Notes: generated from the letters alone by a model not told the origin. Positions 35,839 to 45,439 are shown, counted from the first letter of the stretch. The stretch is DNA of 64,000 nucleotides from UMGS1668 sp035447605 (GCA_035447605.1 DAOTHJ010000006.1:1-64000); one strand, 5' to 3'. Numbers and translations are program-made.

Positions 35839-37236
35839 ATGAAAATCTACAACACGATGTCCAGACAGAAAGAGGAGCTTGTGCCGATCGCGCCCGGTGA
35901 ATACAGGATCTACGCCTGCGGGCCGACGGTCTACAACTTCATTCATATCGGAAACGCGCGCCCGATCTGCATCTTCGACGTGCTTCGCCGCTACCTTGAA
36001 TACAAGGGGAACAAGGTCACTTTCGTCCAGAATTTCACGGACATCGACGACAAACTGATCCGCCGCGCCGCCGAGGAGAACACGACCGTGAAGGAACTCG
36101 CGGAGCGCTATATCCGCGAGTATCAGACCGACGCCGCGGGCCTCGGCGTTCTCCCGGCGACGATCCATCCGAAGGCCACCGACACGATCCCGGAGATCAT
36201 CCGGATCGTCAAGGGCCTTGAAGAAAAGGACTATGCCTACGCGCTCCCGGACGGCAGCGTCTACTTCCGCACCCGGAAATTCGACCGCTACGGCAGACTC
36301 TCCGGCCAATCCGTCGACGATCTTGAATCCGGCGCCCGCATCGACGTGGATGAGGAGAAGGAGGATCCGCTCGACTTCTGCCTTTGGAAGGCCGCAAAGC
36401 CGGGCGAGCCGAGTTGGGAATCCCCGTGGGGCGAAGGGCGTCCCGGCTGGCACATCGAGTGCACCGCCATGATCAACAAATATCTGGGCGAGACCATCGA
36501 CATCCACTGCGGCGGGCAAGATCTGATCTTCCCCCATCATGAAAACGAGATCGCGCAGGGCGAATGCTACTCCGGCAAGCCCTACGTTCATTACTGGATG
36601 CACAACGGCTATATCAACGTCGACAACGTCAAGATGTCGAAGAGCCTCGGCAACTTCTTCACCGTACGCGAGGTGGCGGAGAAATACGGCTACGAGCCGA
36701 TCAAATTCATGATGATTCAGGCCCATTACCGCATGCCGCTCAACTACACGCTCGCGGTCATCGAATCCTGCCGGGCCTCGCTCGACCGGCTTTACACCTG
36801 CCGCGGCAACCTCGATTTCGCGATTCAAAACGGCCTCGGCGAAAAGACCGACGGCGAAGACGAATTCCTTGCCTCCATCAAGGCGAGGAAGGAGGCCTTC
36901 GATGCCGCCATGGACGACGACCTCAACACCGCCGATGCCGTGGCCGCGATCTTTGATCTTGCGAAGGACATCAACAGCTTCATCACCGTTCCGCGCTCCA
37001 AAGCGGCGCTCACGGAGGCCGCGGATCTCTTCGATATGCTGACCGGCGTGCTCGGCATCCTCTACAACCGCAAAACCGAGGACCTCGACGCGGAGATCGA
37101 AGCGAAGATCGCCGCCCGCGAGGCCGCCAGAAAAGCGAAAAACTGGGCCGAGGCCGACCGCATCCGCGACGAGCTCAAGGCGGAGGGCATCCTGCTTGAG
37201 GATACCCCGCAGGGCATTAAATGGAAGCGCGCCTGA
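35839..37236 (+). CDS. cysS: Cysteinyl-tRNA synthetase
   Basis: 465 aa class I synthetase. C27 in YACGPTVYN is the first zinc ligand; HIGN (36-39) replaces HIGH as usual for CysRS; WHIECTAM and HHENEIAQ complete the zinc site; KMSKSLGNFF is the second ATP motif at about residue 265. The C-terminal DALR-type helices end ILLEDTPQGIKWKRA. Preceded by GGAGGG. Controlled by the upstream T-box. Confidence 0.97.
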   Translation: MKIYNTMSRQKEELVPIAPGEYRIYACGPTVYNFIHIGNARPICIFDVLRRYLEYKGNKVTFVQNFTDIDDKLIRRAAEENTTVKELAERYIREYQTDAAGLGVLPATIHPKATDTIPEIIRIVKGLEEKDYAYALPDGSVYFRTRKFDRYGRLSGQSVDDLESGARIDVDEEKEDPLDFCLWKAAKPGEPSWESPWGEGRPGWHIECTAMINKYLGETIDIHCGGQDLIFPHHENEIAQGECYSGKPYVHYWMHNGYINVDNVKMSKSLGNFFTVREVAEKYGYEPIKFMMIQAHYRMPLNYTLAVIESCRASLDRLYTCRGNLDFAIQNGLGEKTDGEDEFLASIKARKEAFDAAMDDDLNTADAVAAIFDLAKDINSFITVPRSKAALTEAADLFDMLTGVLGILYNRKTEDLDAEIEAKIAAREAARKAKNWAEADRIRDELKAEGILLEDTPQGIKWKRA

Positions 37237-37261
37237 GCGAATTTTTTTGAGAGAAAATAAA

Positions 37262-37315
37262 AAGCATCCCGCTCCGGCGGCAGCATTTCGCTGCGGCAGG
37301 GGCGGGATGTTTTTA
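37262..37315 (+). terminator. Terminator of cysS
   Basis: AAGCATCCCGC pairs with GCGGGATGTT, with an inner CCGGCGGCAGC/GCTGCGGCAGG part, followed by TTTT. Confidence 0.8.
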
Positions 37316-37473
37316 TGCTGGTTTTCGACCGGGTACGAAAATCTCTCCCGAATGATTTTTTGATTTATAGATTACCCGGGCCCCGTTTTCGTCGGCCCGA
37401 AAGGTTCCAGTTTAAATAGCCCGGCGGCGGTGGCGTTTCTCTGCCCCTCACAAGACGTGTCCCGAAACTTTTT

Positions 37474-37507
37474 AAAAAGCTCCCGTTTCAAAAACAGGAG
37501 CTTTTTT
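37474..37507. terminator. Terminator near the end of the MFS gene
   Basis: AAAAAGCTCC (37474-37483) pairs with GGAGCTTTTT (37497-37506); U-rich when read in either direction. Confidence 0.8.
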
Positions 37508-37564
37508 ACACAGTTTGAATTGGAAAAATTCCCGGCCGTTCTTTCTTATAAGGCGAAAATTCCG

Positions 37565-38731
37565 TCACGCGCCGGCCTTTTTTCGGATCCGGCTGAGGCG
37601 CTCGGAGACAGCCACGGTTCCGGCGAGGAACAGCAGCAGAAAATACGGCAGAAGCGCCATCGAAATATGTTCGCCGAACCAGCCGAAGATCGGCGGCAAC
37701 AGCGCGGAACCCACATAGGCGATCGCAATCTGAACGCCCATCACGGCCTTCGCGGCCTCCTTGCCGAAGATATCCGGCGTACTGCGCAGCGTGGTCGGAT
37801 AAATCGGGCCGCAGCCCATGCCGGTCAGCAGGAATCCGGCGGGAAGAATCCCCTCCCCCGCCGGGATCAGCAGGCAGAGGATGCCAAGTGCCGCGGCGCC
37901 CTCCCCCAGCCGGACGATCGTCTGCCCGGGCAGCTTCATGGCGAGAAAGCCGCAGCTGATCCGGCCCAGCGCGATTCCAAGAAAAAACAGGGAGATCCAT
38001 CTCGCCGCGGCGGCCTCCGTGACTCCGCGCGCGAGCACCAGATAGCTGCTCCCCCAGAGGAAAGCGGTGCCCTCCACGGCATTATAGAGCACCAGCGTGC
38101 CGGATGCCTCCGCGATGCCGCGCAAATGAAGGATCTCCCTCACCGTCATGGAGGGGGCGGCGGAATCCTCCGGCCGAATGTTGGCGAAGCCCGCCCTTTT
38201 CCACTGCGGCAGCGAGAGAAAGATCAGCGCCGCAAATAGCAGCGTTGCCCGGCCGATCGCCGCATAGCCGCCGCGCCAGTTTCCTTCTCCGAGAAAAAAG
38301 GCCATGACGTAAGGCCCGGCCATCGCGCCAAAGCTCCAGAAGCCGTGCAGCCAGCTCATGCACCACACCGGCAAATGGAGCGCCGCAAAGCTGTTCATCG
38401 AGACATCCAGAAAGCCCATACCGAGGCCGAGCGGCACGCAGAAAAGCAGATAAAGCCAATAGCTCCCGCCCGCCGAGATCCCCAGAAGCGACAGCGCCAT
38501 TAAAAAAAGGCAGCTCCCGATCGAGACCCCGGTGCTCATTCTGCGGGAGAGCCGCCCGCTGAAAAAACTGGCCGTCACCATCGCGCCCTGAAGGGCGAAA
38601 GAAAGCCAGCCCGCCCACGGGAACGGCACCCCGAACTCCGGATAGGCCGCGGGCCAGACGGTGCCGATCAGGGAGTTCGGCGCCCCGAGAAAAAGGAACG
38701 AGAGAAAAATCAGAACCGCAATTCCAATCAT
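37565..38731 (-). CDS. MFS transporter
   Basis: 388 aa with twelve hydrophobic helices. Starts MIGIAVLIFLSFLFLGAPNSLIGTVWP; the loop GRLSRRMSTGVSIG between helices 2 and 3 fits the MFS A motif. WLHGFWSFGAMAGPYV resembles the sugar (fucose permease-like) branch of the superfamily. Substrate not readable. It lies next to, but apart from, the sugar ABC operon downstream on the same strand, with 287 bases between, so a functional link is possible only. Confidence 0.85.
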   Translation of the reverse strand: MIGIAVLIFLSFLFLGAPNSLIGTVWPAAYPEFGVPFPWAGWLSFALQGAMVTASFFSGRLSRRMSTGVSIGSCLFLMALSLLGISAGGSYWLYLLFCVPLGLGMGFLDVSMNSFAALHLPVWCMSWLHGFWSFGAMAGPYVMAFFLGEGNWRGGYAAIGRATLLFAALIFLSLPQWKRAGFANIRPEDSAAPSMTVREILHLRGIAEASGTLVLYNAVEGTAFLWGSSYLVLARGVTEAAAARWISLFFLGIALGRISCGFLAMKLPGQTIVRLGEGAAALGILCLLIPAGEGILPAGFLLTGMGCGPIYPTTLRSTPDIFGKEAAKAVMGVQIAIAYVGSALLPPIFGWFGEHISMALLPYFLLLFLAGTVAVSERLSRIRKKAGA

Positions 38732-39018
38732 CGGTTACCTCCGGGCATCTCCGGAAATTTTGTACCGCCGGCCGCCGCGCCGATTCGGGCAGGCGTTTAG
38801 AGCATCCCCCGACCCTTCGGCGGGCACGGCCTTCCGGTCAGGCTGTTCCGGACAGAACATTTCTTTTGGCCGCAAAGCTCCTCCGGATGTCTTCTGTAGA
38901 AATGTCCGGGGGATTGCCCCGCCCTCCGGCAAGCAAAGCCCCGGCGGTTTTTATCTTTTTATTTCCATCGCAAGGAATGCGAAATGAAATATTTGTCTCA
39001 TGCTGCCGCGACAGGCGC
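38732..39018. other. Intergenic region between SIS gene and MFS gene
   Basis: 287 bases. I see no gene, repeat or clear terminator; it must hold the MFS promoter on the minus strand. Confidence 0.4.
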
Positions 39019-40074
39019 TTAAAGCGTCGTCGTGACCTTCGGGCAGGAGCGGAACACGCCGACCTCCAGCCCTTTCTGCTCCGCCGCGGCGATGCCGAAA
39101 ACGAACATGGGCAGGATGTTGCCGACCGGGGCGAGGCGCTGGGAGACGTACTTCTGATAGAGCGGCAGGATGTTCGGATGCTCCGGCACGGCGACGCCCT
39201 CCTGCGCGACGGCTACGACTTTTCCGCCATGTTTGGCGATGTCCGAAGCCATGCGGAGAAGCTCCGCCTCGCCCGGTCCCGCCGGGATGAAGACGAACGC
39301 GGCGAATCCCTCCTCCACGAGCTCAAACGGCCCGTGGCGGAACTGCGCGGCCTCGAAGCAGACCGCCGGATATTTTGCGGTCTCTTTGATAAAGAGCGAG
39401 CCGTCGTCCGCGGTGCAATAGCTCCAGCCGCGGGCGATCACGGCAAGATACGGCGGCAGGCCGAGGAAGCTCCGGACGGACTCCTTCCACTCGCCGAAAT
39501 GCCCAACGGATTCCTCAAGATCATCCAGCGCGAGCACGAGATCCCCATATGCCTTCTCCGTGCTGCGGCCGAGCATGGCCTCGGTGACGAGGTGCATCAG
39601 CAGCGTCGGGGCGAGATAGGAGCGCGTGCTCGCGGATTTCTCCGTCTCCATATGGAGCAGCAGTGTGAGGTTGCCGCGTTTGGCGAGCGTGCTCTGCGGA
39701 TCGTTGGTGACGGCGAGAACAAAGGTCTCCGCCGGCAGCCTGCGGCAGAGCTCCGCAATCTCGGCGCTCTCGCCGGACTGCGAGACCATGATGACAAGAG
39801 TATCCGTCCCGACGGAAGGAAGCCGGTACAGCAGAAGGTCGCTCGCGATCACGGCCGAGGCGTTAAAACCCGCGTTCGCGAGCTCCGCGGCCGGATTGAG
39901 CACGATGGAATAGGAGCTGCCCATCCCGGCGAGCACGATATTCCTATATGCCGAGGGATCTATTCGACCGACCTGCTGGGGATAGCCGGCGGCCATATAA
40001 AAATCGAGGCACCGCTTCATATCGGCGGCCAGGTGGAAAATATCCTCTTCACAAAAATTTGCGGGCGTGTACAT
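39019..40074 (-). CDS. SIS domain protein, FrlB/GlmS-like sugar isomerase or deglycase
   Basis: 351 aa with two SIS domains. The phosphosugar-binding motifs are visible: VLAGMGSSYSIV (about 46-57), IMVSQSGESAEI (about 95-106, Ser-rich loop) and a second domain with FEAAQFRHGPFELVEEG, whose RHGP motif is shared by GlmS isomerase and FrlB deglycase domains. Last gene of an operon with a PfkB kinase and a sugar ABC transporter, an arrangement like the frl system for fructosamines. The exact reaction is inferred from context. Confidence 0.85.
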   Translation of the reverse strand: MYTPANFCEEDIFHLAADMKRCLDFYMAAGYPQQVGRIDPSAYRNIVLAGMGSSYSIVLNPAAELANAGFNASAVIASDLLLYRLPSVGTDTLVIMVSQSGESAEIAELCRRLPAETFVLAVTNDPQSTLAKRGNLTLLLHMETEKSASTRSYLAPTLLMHLVTEAMLGRSTEKAYGDLVLALDDLEESVGHFGEWKESVRSFLGLPPYLAVIARGWSYCTADDGSLFIKETAKYPAVCFEAAQFRHGPFELVEEGFAAFVFIPAGPGEAELLRMASDIAKHGGKVVAVAQEGVAVPEHPNILPLYQKYVSQRLAPVGNILPMFVFGIAAAEQKGLEVGVFRSCPKVTTTL

Positions 40075-40085
40075 ATCGCTCCTCC

Positions 40086-41195
40086 TTATTTTGTTGTGAC
40101 GGCGTGCAGCAGATCCTCCGCGGAGGCCGGACTGCCCGTTTTGACGAGAAATCTGCCGGAGAGATTCCCCAGCAGCGCACAGTCGGCGGCCGGCAGATCC
40201 AGCGCCGCGCCGAGACAGTATCCCGAATTATAATTGTCGCCGGCCCCGGTCGTCAGAACCGGATCCTCGACGCGCTCAACCGGCACAAAGCCGTATCCTT
40301 TTCCGATTTCCACGGCGTAGGAGCCGTCCGGCACATGCACGGCGACCTCGTCCACCGGAAATTCCGCGCAGAGCTCTTCGACGAGCCGCTCGGAGAATTC
40401 CCTCTCCGCTCTTCCGAACCAGCTGTTATAAACGGCGAGGAATTCCTTCCGGTTGAGGCCGACGGCGACGGTATAGCGCCTCCGCAGCCCGCGGATCGCG
40501 TCGAAAAGCTCCCGGAACTGCTCCCCCGTCTTGGCCGAGGGATCGGCGAGATCGAAAAACGCGAGGCGCTTGCAGCCCTCCGGCCGGGGCGCCATCCACG
40601 GCAGAATCTCCGAAAGGATGCCCCCGAGGATGTCCGCGGATTTCGACAGACTGCTCCAGTTTGCGTAGCCGAAGACGTCCGCCTCCTCAAACGTGCGGGC
40701 CAGTTCCTCAAGGCCGGCGGCCTCTTTGATCCGCGCCCAGTCGATGCCGTCGAGCTTTTCACCTTCGCCGAACATCAGCTTCCCGTCCTGAAACTCCATG
40801 TTGAACGACGGCGCGTAGTCGCAGACGGAGATGACCTTCGCTTTTTCGCAGAGCGGGGCGAAATGCTTATCCGGCTCCGGCCAGCCCATCGCGCCGATGC
40901 AGGTGGTTTGAAAGCCCTTTTCCGCCAGCGCGAGCGCCATTAGCGGAGCGTTGCCGCCGAGCCGCTCCGAGACCGTATGGAACGCGATATCGGAACTGAT
41001 GCCCTGTTTGTTGTGGATGAATTCGGCGAATTCGCCGATGGTGGAGTAAAAAAGCTCCTCCGTCTGGCTCTTTTTGAGCCGTACAAGCCTGTCGAGGTAG
41101 CCGTCGAAACCAACCAACGCCCGGATGTTTGCCTCTCCGGAAATCACCGTTTCCAGCGCGGCGGCGATTCTGTTTTTATCGGGTGCGTACTTCAT
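40086..41195 (-). CDS. PfkB family carbohydrate kinase
   Basis: 369 aa, longer than usual (about 300). The ribokinase-type catalytic motif LTTGAGDNYNSGYCLG (anion hole and base Asp) is near the C-terminus, and GGNAPLMALALAEKG is the sugar-contacting N-terminal motif. Extra segments lie after the start (IRALVGFDGYLDRLVRLKKSQTEELFYST). Probably phosphorylates the sugar brought in by the ABC transporter before the SIS protein acts. It starts three bases after the permease gene stop and ends 11 bases before the SIS gene. Confidence 0.88.
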   Translation of the reverse strand: MKYAPDKNRIAAALETVISGEANIRALVGFDGYLDRLVRLKKSQTEELFYSTIGEFAEFIHNKQGISSDIAFHTVSERLGGNAPLMALALAEKGFQTTCIGAMGWPEPDKHFAPLCEKAKVISVCDYAPSFNMEFQDGKLMFGEGEKLDGIDWARIKEAAGLEELARTFEEADVFGYANWSSLSKSADILGGILSEILPWMAPRPEGCKRLAFFDLADPSAKTGEQFRELFDAIRGLRRRYTVAVGLNRKEFLAVYNSWFGRAEREFSERLVEELCAEFPVDEVAVHVPDGSYAVEIGKGYGFVPVERVEDPVLTTGAGDNYNSGYCLGAALDLPAADCALLGNLSGRFLVKTGSPASAEDLLHAVTTK

Positions 41196-41198
41196 GGC

Positions 41199-42059
41199 TC
41201 ATTCCTTCACGGAGCCTTCGGTCAGGCCCCGCACGATGTATTTTTGCAGACAGACCGCGAAGACGATCGGGGGCAGCGACGCGAGCATGCCGCCGGTCAT
41301 CATCAGGCCGTAATCGATCATATGGCGCGTTGTGAATTCCGAAATCGCAATGGTCAGCGTCTTGGCATTATAAGTGGAGGCGAAGATCAGGGCGAACAGG
41401 AACTCATCCCAGCAGGTCAGCAGGGCGAAGATGCAGGTGGTGACGATGCCCGGCATGGCGAGCGGAAGGATGATTTTGCGGATGATCGTGAAGCGGGAGG
41501 CCCCGTCGATCAGCGCGGCCTCCTCAAGCGAGACCGGGATGCTCTCAAAATACGAGCGCAGAATCCAGATGACGAACGGCAGCACAAACGACGTGTAGAC
41601 GATCGTCAGAAAAATCTTGGAGTCGGTCATGTTGAATTTTACCATAATCATATAAAGCGGCAGCACGAGGGCCATCTCCGGCAGCATCCGCATGGCGATG
41701 ACGGAGATCATCATCTTGTCGCGGCCCCGAAATTTCATCCGCGCGAAGGCATAGGCGGCGAAGATGCCGATGACGACGCACAAAAGGGTCGCCGAGCAGC
41801 CGATCAAGAGGCTGTTGCGCATGGCGGTGCCGAAGGGAGGCACCTCGCCGGCGCTGATCGACACCTCCTTGAAACCGAGAAGCTGGAGGTAATTGTTGAG
41901 CGTCGGCTCCTCCGGCCACCAGTGCGGCGGCACGGCGATCAGCTCGACCTTATTGGAGATCGAGGAGATGATGAGCCAGAGGAACGGCAGGATGATATAG
42001 AGGAACAGCGCGGCCCCGGCAAGATAAAGAACGACGGTTTTTGTTCTGGAATTTTTCAC
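41199..42059 (-). CDS. Sugar ABC transporter permease, MalG type
   Basis: 286 aa with six helices. EAALIDGASRFTIIRKIILPLAMPGIV is the EAA loop that contacts the ATPase, and the sequence starts with the first helix VLYLAGAALFLYIILPFLWLIISS. Pairs with the MalF-type permease encoded just upstream (3-base gap). No ATPase gene is in the operon, so a shared MsmX/MsmK-type ATPase elsewhere is expected. Confidence 0.93.
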   Translation of the reverse strand: MKNSRTKTVVLYLAGAALFLYIILPFLWLIISSISNKVELIAVPPHWWPEEPTLNNYLQLLGFKEVSISAGEVPPFGTAMRNSLLIGCSATLLCVVIGIFAAYAFARMKFRGRDKMMISVIAMRMLPEMALVLPLYMIMVKFNMTDSKIFLTIVYTSFVLPFVIWILRSYFESIPVSLEEAALIDGASRFTIIRKIILPLAMPGIVTTCIFALLTCWDEFLFALIFASTYNAKTLTIAISEFTTRHMIDYGLMMTGGMLASLPPIVFAVCLQKYIVRGLTEGSVKE

Positions 42060-42062
42060 GGC

Positions 42063-42953
42063 CTATTCCTCCTTTCCGCGCAGCACCCGGATATAGGCGA
42101 GCGCCATCAGCAGGATGACAAACGAGATGAGATAGGAGAGCGCTGCGCCGTAGCCGAACTTGCTCGACCCGAACGTCGCTTGATAAGTATAATAAGAAAT
42201 GACCTGCGTGCCGTTTGCGGGGCCGCCCTTGGTCATGGTATAGACGATGTCAAAGACCTTGAAAGCCTCCATCGTGCGCGTAATCAGACATACGAGGATG
42301 GAGGGACGGAGGATCGGCAGCGTGATGTAGCGGAAACGCTGAAAGACGTTGGCGCCGTCGATCATCGCGGATTCATAATAGGTCGGCGAGATGGTCTGAA
42401 GCCCGGCCATCAGGATTAAGGCGATCATCGCGTAGTTTTTCCACACATCCGCGAAGATCACGCAGTTCATGGCAAGAAACGGCTTGCCGAGCCAGCTCAC
42501 ATAGTTGTCGATGACGCCCGCTTCCAGCAGCAGGCCGTTGAGCGAGCCGTAGCTCGTATTGAAAATCCAGCTCCAGAGCACGCCGTTGACCACCGTCGGC
42601 AGCGCCCACGGCAAAATCAGCATCACGCGCAAAAAGCCCCGGAGTTTAAAATTCTGGGAGAGCAGCAGCGCGACGCCAAGCCCGATCACAAACTCGGCGG
42701 CGACCGAGACGATTGTGAAATACAGGGTCCGTCCCGTGGAGGCCCAGAAATAGCTCTGTTTCAGAATGTCGATGTAGTTGGCGAGGCCCACAAATTCCCG
42801 GTTCACGCCCTGAGTCTTGAAAAAGCTCAGATAGAGCGCGTAGAGCAGCGGAATCAGGATGACCGCCGCGAGCAGAAGAAAGGCGGGTGCGAGATAAAAA
42901 TACGGACGCCGGCCGTCTCTCCGTCCCGCATGCAAAAGGGATTGTCTGGGCAT
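42063..42953 (-). CDS. Sugar ABC transporter permease, MalF type
   Basis: 296 aa, six helices. AFLLLAAVILIPLLYALYLSFFK is the first, and YYESAMIDGANVFQRFRYITLPILRPSI is the EAA loop. Partner of the MalG-type permease. Separated from the binding-protein gene by a GC hairpin (42986-43008), which probably lowers its expression relative to the binding protein. Confidence 0.93.
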   Translation of the reverse strand: MPRQSLLHAGRRDGRRPYFYLAPAFLLLAAVILIPLLYALYLSFFKTQGVNREFVGLANYIDILKQSYFWASTGRTLYFTIVSVAAEFVIGLGVALLLSQNFKLRGFLRVMLILPWALPTVVNGVLWSWIFNTSYGSLNGLLLEAGVIDNYVSWLGKPFLAMNCVIFADVWKNYAMIALILMAGLQTISPTYYESAMIDGANVFQRFRYITLPILRPSILVCLITRTMEAFKVFDIVYTMTKGGPANGTQVISYYTYQATFGSSKFGYGAALSYLISFVILLMALAYIRVLRGKEE

Positions 42954-42985
42954 ATCCTACCCTCTTTTCCTGAGATTTCAAAGCA

Positions 42986-43008
42986 GGGGCGGGTTGTTCG
43001 CCCGCCCC
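42986..43008 (-). terminator. Intercistronic hairpin between binding-protein and permease genes
   Basis: GGGGCGGG pairs with CCCGCCCC around a seven-base loop. No T run follows, so it more likely stabilises the binding-protein mRNA or causes partial termination than stops transcription fully. Confidence 0.7.
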
Positions 43009-43032
43009 TCTTTGAGAAAAACCGGTTTAAAA

Positions 43033-44340
43033 TCAGTAGGTTGCAGCGATCTGCTCCACCTGAGTCTGCGCATCCGCAAGCGCCTGCTCCGGGGTCTTGG
43101 CCTGAGTCAGGGCGTTCTGAATCTCGACCTGCAAAACGGTGGAGAACTCGTTGTAATAGACGAAGGACGGACGGTTGTAAGCCATCGTGGATTGTTCGAC
43201 CATCTCCGCGGCGGCCGGATGCTGGGCGAGAAGCTCCTCATCCTGATAGAGGTCTGCCCAGATCGGCAGAGAACCGCCCTCGATGGCCTGACGCTTCTGG
43301 ATCTCTTTGCTGGCGAGGAAGGAGATGAACTCCCACGCCTCGTCCTTATGCTGGGAGGTGGAGGCGATCGCAAGGCCCATGGAGCCCGCGCAGGCGGCGG
43401 AACGGATGTCGCCGTGGCCCGGAATCAGCATGACGCCAACCTTATCGACGACCTGAGACTGCGTCGGATCGTTGAACTGGCCCCACGCGAAGCTCCAGTT
43501 GATGCAGAACGGGAGCCTGCCCTGAGAGAACAGCTCGATGGCGTTGCGGTCATCGGAAGTGATGGAGGCCGGATCGGTGGTCTTGGTGGTGTAGAGGCTG
43601 TCGACCATGAACTGCAGCGCCGCGACGTTTTCGGGCGTGTTGATGGTCGGGTTCATGTCCGCATCCTGAAGGCTGCCGCCGAACGCGCAGACGTAATCCA
43701 TGTAGTAGCAGATCAGGCCCTCCGCTTGAGCCCATCCGTATGCGCTGCCGTACTCGCAGGCGCCGGAGGTCTGAAGCTGCTGGCAGACCTGGTCATATTC
43801 TTCCCACGTCTCCGGAAGCTCGGTGATGCCGGCGTTCTCGAGAATTTCTTTGTTATAGTACATAAAGAACAGATCGTTGAACATCGGGAGCCCGTACATC
43901 TTGTCGTCGTAGCGGAGAATATCCATGCAGACGTCGAGGATTCCGGTCTTCATCTCGTCGGTGATGCGGTCGTCCACGCACTCGATGTAGCCGTTGGTGA
44001 CGTATTCGGGCGTCCAGATGCAGTCGACGTCGACGACATCATAGGTGTCGGTGCCGGCGGCAAGGGCGGTGACCTCTTTCTGGTGCAGGGCGTCGTAGCC
44101 GACGGACTGGAAGTTGATTTTGATGCCGGGATGGGTTGCTTCAAATTCCGGAATCACAGAAGTGCGGAAGCCGGCAAAATCGTCGGAGGACAGGATGTTG
44201 ATGGTGACAACATCGGCGTTCTCCGTGCCCGAAGTCTCGGCCTCAGGTGTGGATGAGCTCTCTTCCGTGGTGCCTGCGCATCCGCCGAAGCAAAGCGTCA
44301 GAGCAAGAACCAACGCAATGAGAGAAAGCAGTTTTTTCAC
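43033..44340 (-). CDS. Extracellular sugar-binding lipoprotein of ABC transporter
   Basis: 435 aa family 1 solute-binding protein. Signal MKKLLSLIALVLALTLCFGGC, with lipidated Cys at 21, then a Thr/Ser/Glu-rich linker. Typical elements follow: INILSSDDFAGF, VIPEFEATHPGIKINF, DVVDVDCIWTPEYVTNGYI and KRQAIEGGSLPIW. GTG start at 44340 after GGAGGG. First gene of the uptake operon (two permeases, kinase, SIS protein follow). The promoter lies about 320 bases upstream. Confidence 0.93.
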   Translation of the reverse strand: MKKLLSLIALVLALTLCFGGCAGTTEESSSTPEAETSGTENADVVTINILSSDDFAGFRTSVIPEFEATHPGIKINFQSVGYDALHQKEVTALAAGTDTYDVVDVDCIWTPEYVTNGYIECVDDRITDEMKTGILDVCMDILRYDDKMYGLPMFNDLFFMYYNKEILENAGITELPETWEEYDQVCQQLQTSGACEYGSAYGWAQAEGLICYYMDYVCAFGGSLQDADMNPTINTPENVAALQFMVDSLYTTKTTDPASITSDDRNAIELFSQGRLPFCINWSFAWGQFNDPTQSQVVDKVGVMLIPGHGDIRSAACAGSMGLAIASTSQHKDEAWEFISFLASKEIQKRQAIEGGSLPIWADLYQDEELLAQHPAAAEMVEQSTMAYNRPSFVYYNEFSTVLQVEIQNALTQAKTPEQALADAQTQVEQIAATY

Positions 44341-44661
44341 AGTTTGACCCTCCTTGATGATAATTTGTTCGTAACTTATATTATTATCATCCGGCCGGGA
44401 ATCCGCCGCCTGCTCCCGGATTTCCTCTCTCTATCGGGCGCGCAATTCCGGGCCGATGATAAGAATATCGTTCCCCTGCCTTGCCTGTTTCCGCGGGCGT
44501 TTCCGCCGCGGAAGATCCCGCTGAGCCGTTCCTCTTTTCCCGGCGCCCGGCCTTGAAGCCCCGCCGGAGAAAAGACGGACATACCTATTCTCCGGGCAGC
44601 GCCGTCCGCGCGGTCCGGAAATTCCGCATTTTTATAAAAAGCGTCTTTTAAATCCAACGTA
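44341..44661 (-). promoter_or_regulatory. Long 5' leader of the sugar operon
   Basis: From the promoter at 44662-44690 the transcript would have a leader of about 315 bases, GC-rich with several inverted segments (for example CCGCGGCGG near 44510). No riboswitch family is recognised, and no other gene fits. Confidence 0.4.
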
Positions 44662-44690
44662 AGTCTATCATGATGCGTCGGCACTGTCAA
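44662..44690 (-). promoter_or_regulatory. Promoter of the sugar uptake operon
   Basis: On the minus strand TTGACA (44690-44685), 17 bases, TAGACT (44667-44662). Confidence 0.7.
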
Positions 44691-44899
44691 TGAATTTCCG
44701 CGCCTCAAGCGTCCTTTTAGGCGAATTTTTAAGTGATTTTAGATGAAAATTCCATGTAAATTCCCGTCGAAATGTGCAAACAGCATGGTTTTCGGCCATG
44801 CCTGTGGCCCGGCCGTTTTCGCTTCGGCGGGGTTTGATTTTTTCGCGTTTTCGGGTATACTTTTTGACAGAACCTGTGTTTAAAAAGGAGGAGATCGTC

Positions 44900-45400
44900 T
44901 TGAGCACCGCCGCGGAACGTGTGACGCATGTGTTTGAGCCGGTTTACGATGAACGAAGCGCCGTGCTCGTGCTGGGGACGATGCCGTCTCCCGCGAGCCG
45001 CGCCCAGGGATTTTATTATTCCCATCCGCAGAACCGCTTCTGGCCGGTGATGGCGGCGCTCTTCGGCGAGCCGCGGCCGCAGACGCCGGAGGAAAAGACG
45101 AATTTTGTTTTGCGGCACCGGATCGCGCTCTGGGATACGCTCGCCGCCTGCGACATCACGGGCGCCGGCGACGCTTCGATCCGCAAGCCGGAGCCAAACG
45201 ATCTCTCCCGCATTTTTGAAACGGCATCCATCCGGGCCGTCTTTACGACCGGGGCCGCCGCCCACGGCTTTTATCAAAAATATCAGGCCGCGAAATACCC
45301 CGTTCCAGAATTTTGCCTGCCCTCCACAAGCCCCGCAAACACGAAAATTTCTCTCGCCGGGCTGATCGAAAGCTATCAAAAAATAAGGAAATATCTATAA
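44900..45400 (+). CDS. DNA-deoxyinosine glycosylase (UDG superfamily), TTG start
   Basis: 166 aa. LVLGTMPSPASRAQGFYYSHPQNRFWPVM is the active-site block of the hypoxanthine-DNA glycosylase branch of the uracil-DNA glycosylase superfamily, and CLPSTSPAN is the C-terminal motif. It removes deaminated adenine from DNA. The start is a TTG at 44900, seven bases after AAGGAGGAG; no ATG fits. Followed by its own terminator. Confidence 0.85.
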   Translation: MSTAAERVTHVFEPVYDERSAVLVLGTMPSPASRAQGFYYSHPQNRFWPVMAALFGEPRPQTPEEKTNFVLRHRIALWDTLAACDITGAGDASIRKPEPNDLSRIFETASIRAVFTTGAAAHGFYQKYQAAKYPVPEFCLPSTSPANTKISLAGLIESYQKIRKYL

Positions 45401-45439
45401 AAACGGCCTCGGAAAAAACTTGATATTTTTTCGGCAGAA

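Larger units (their letters stand above)
37237..37564. other. Intergenic region between convergent cysS and MFS gene
   Basis: 330 bases with terminators at 37262-37315 and 37474-37507; between them nothing recognisable. Confidence 0.5.

Noticed and set aside
38866..40233. 455-codon plus-strand frame opposite the SIS gene
   Set aside because: Antisense to a gene with clear SIS motifs; no product recognised.
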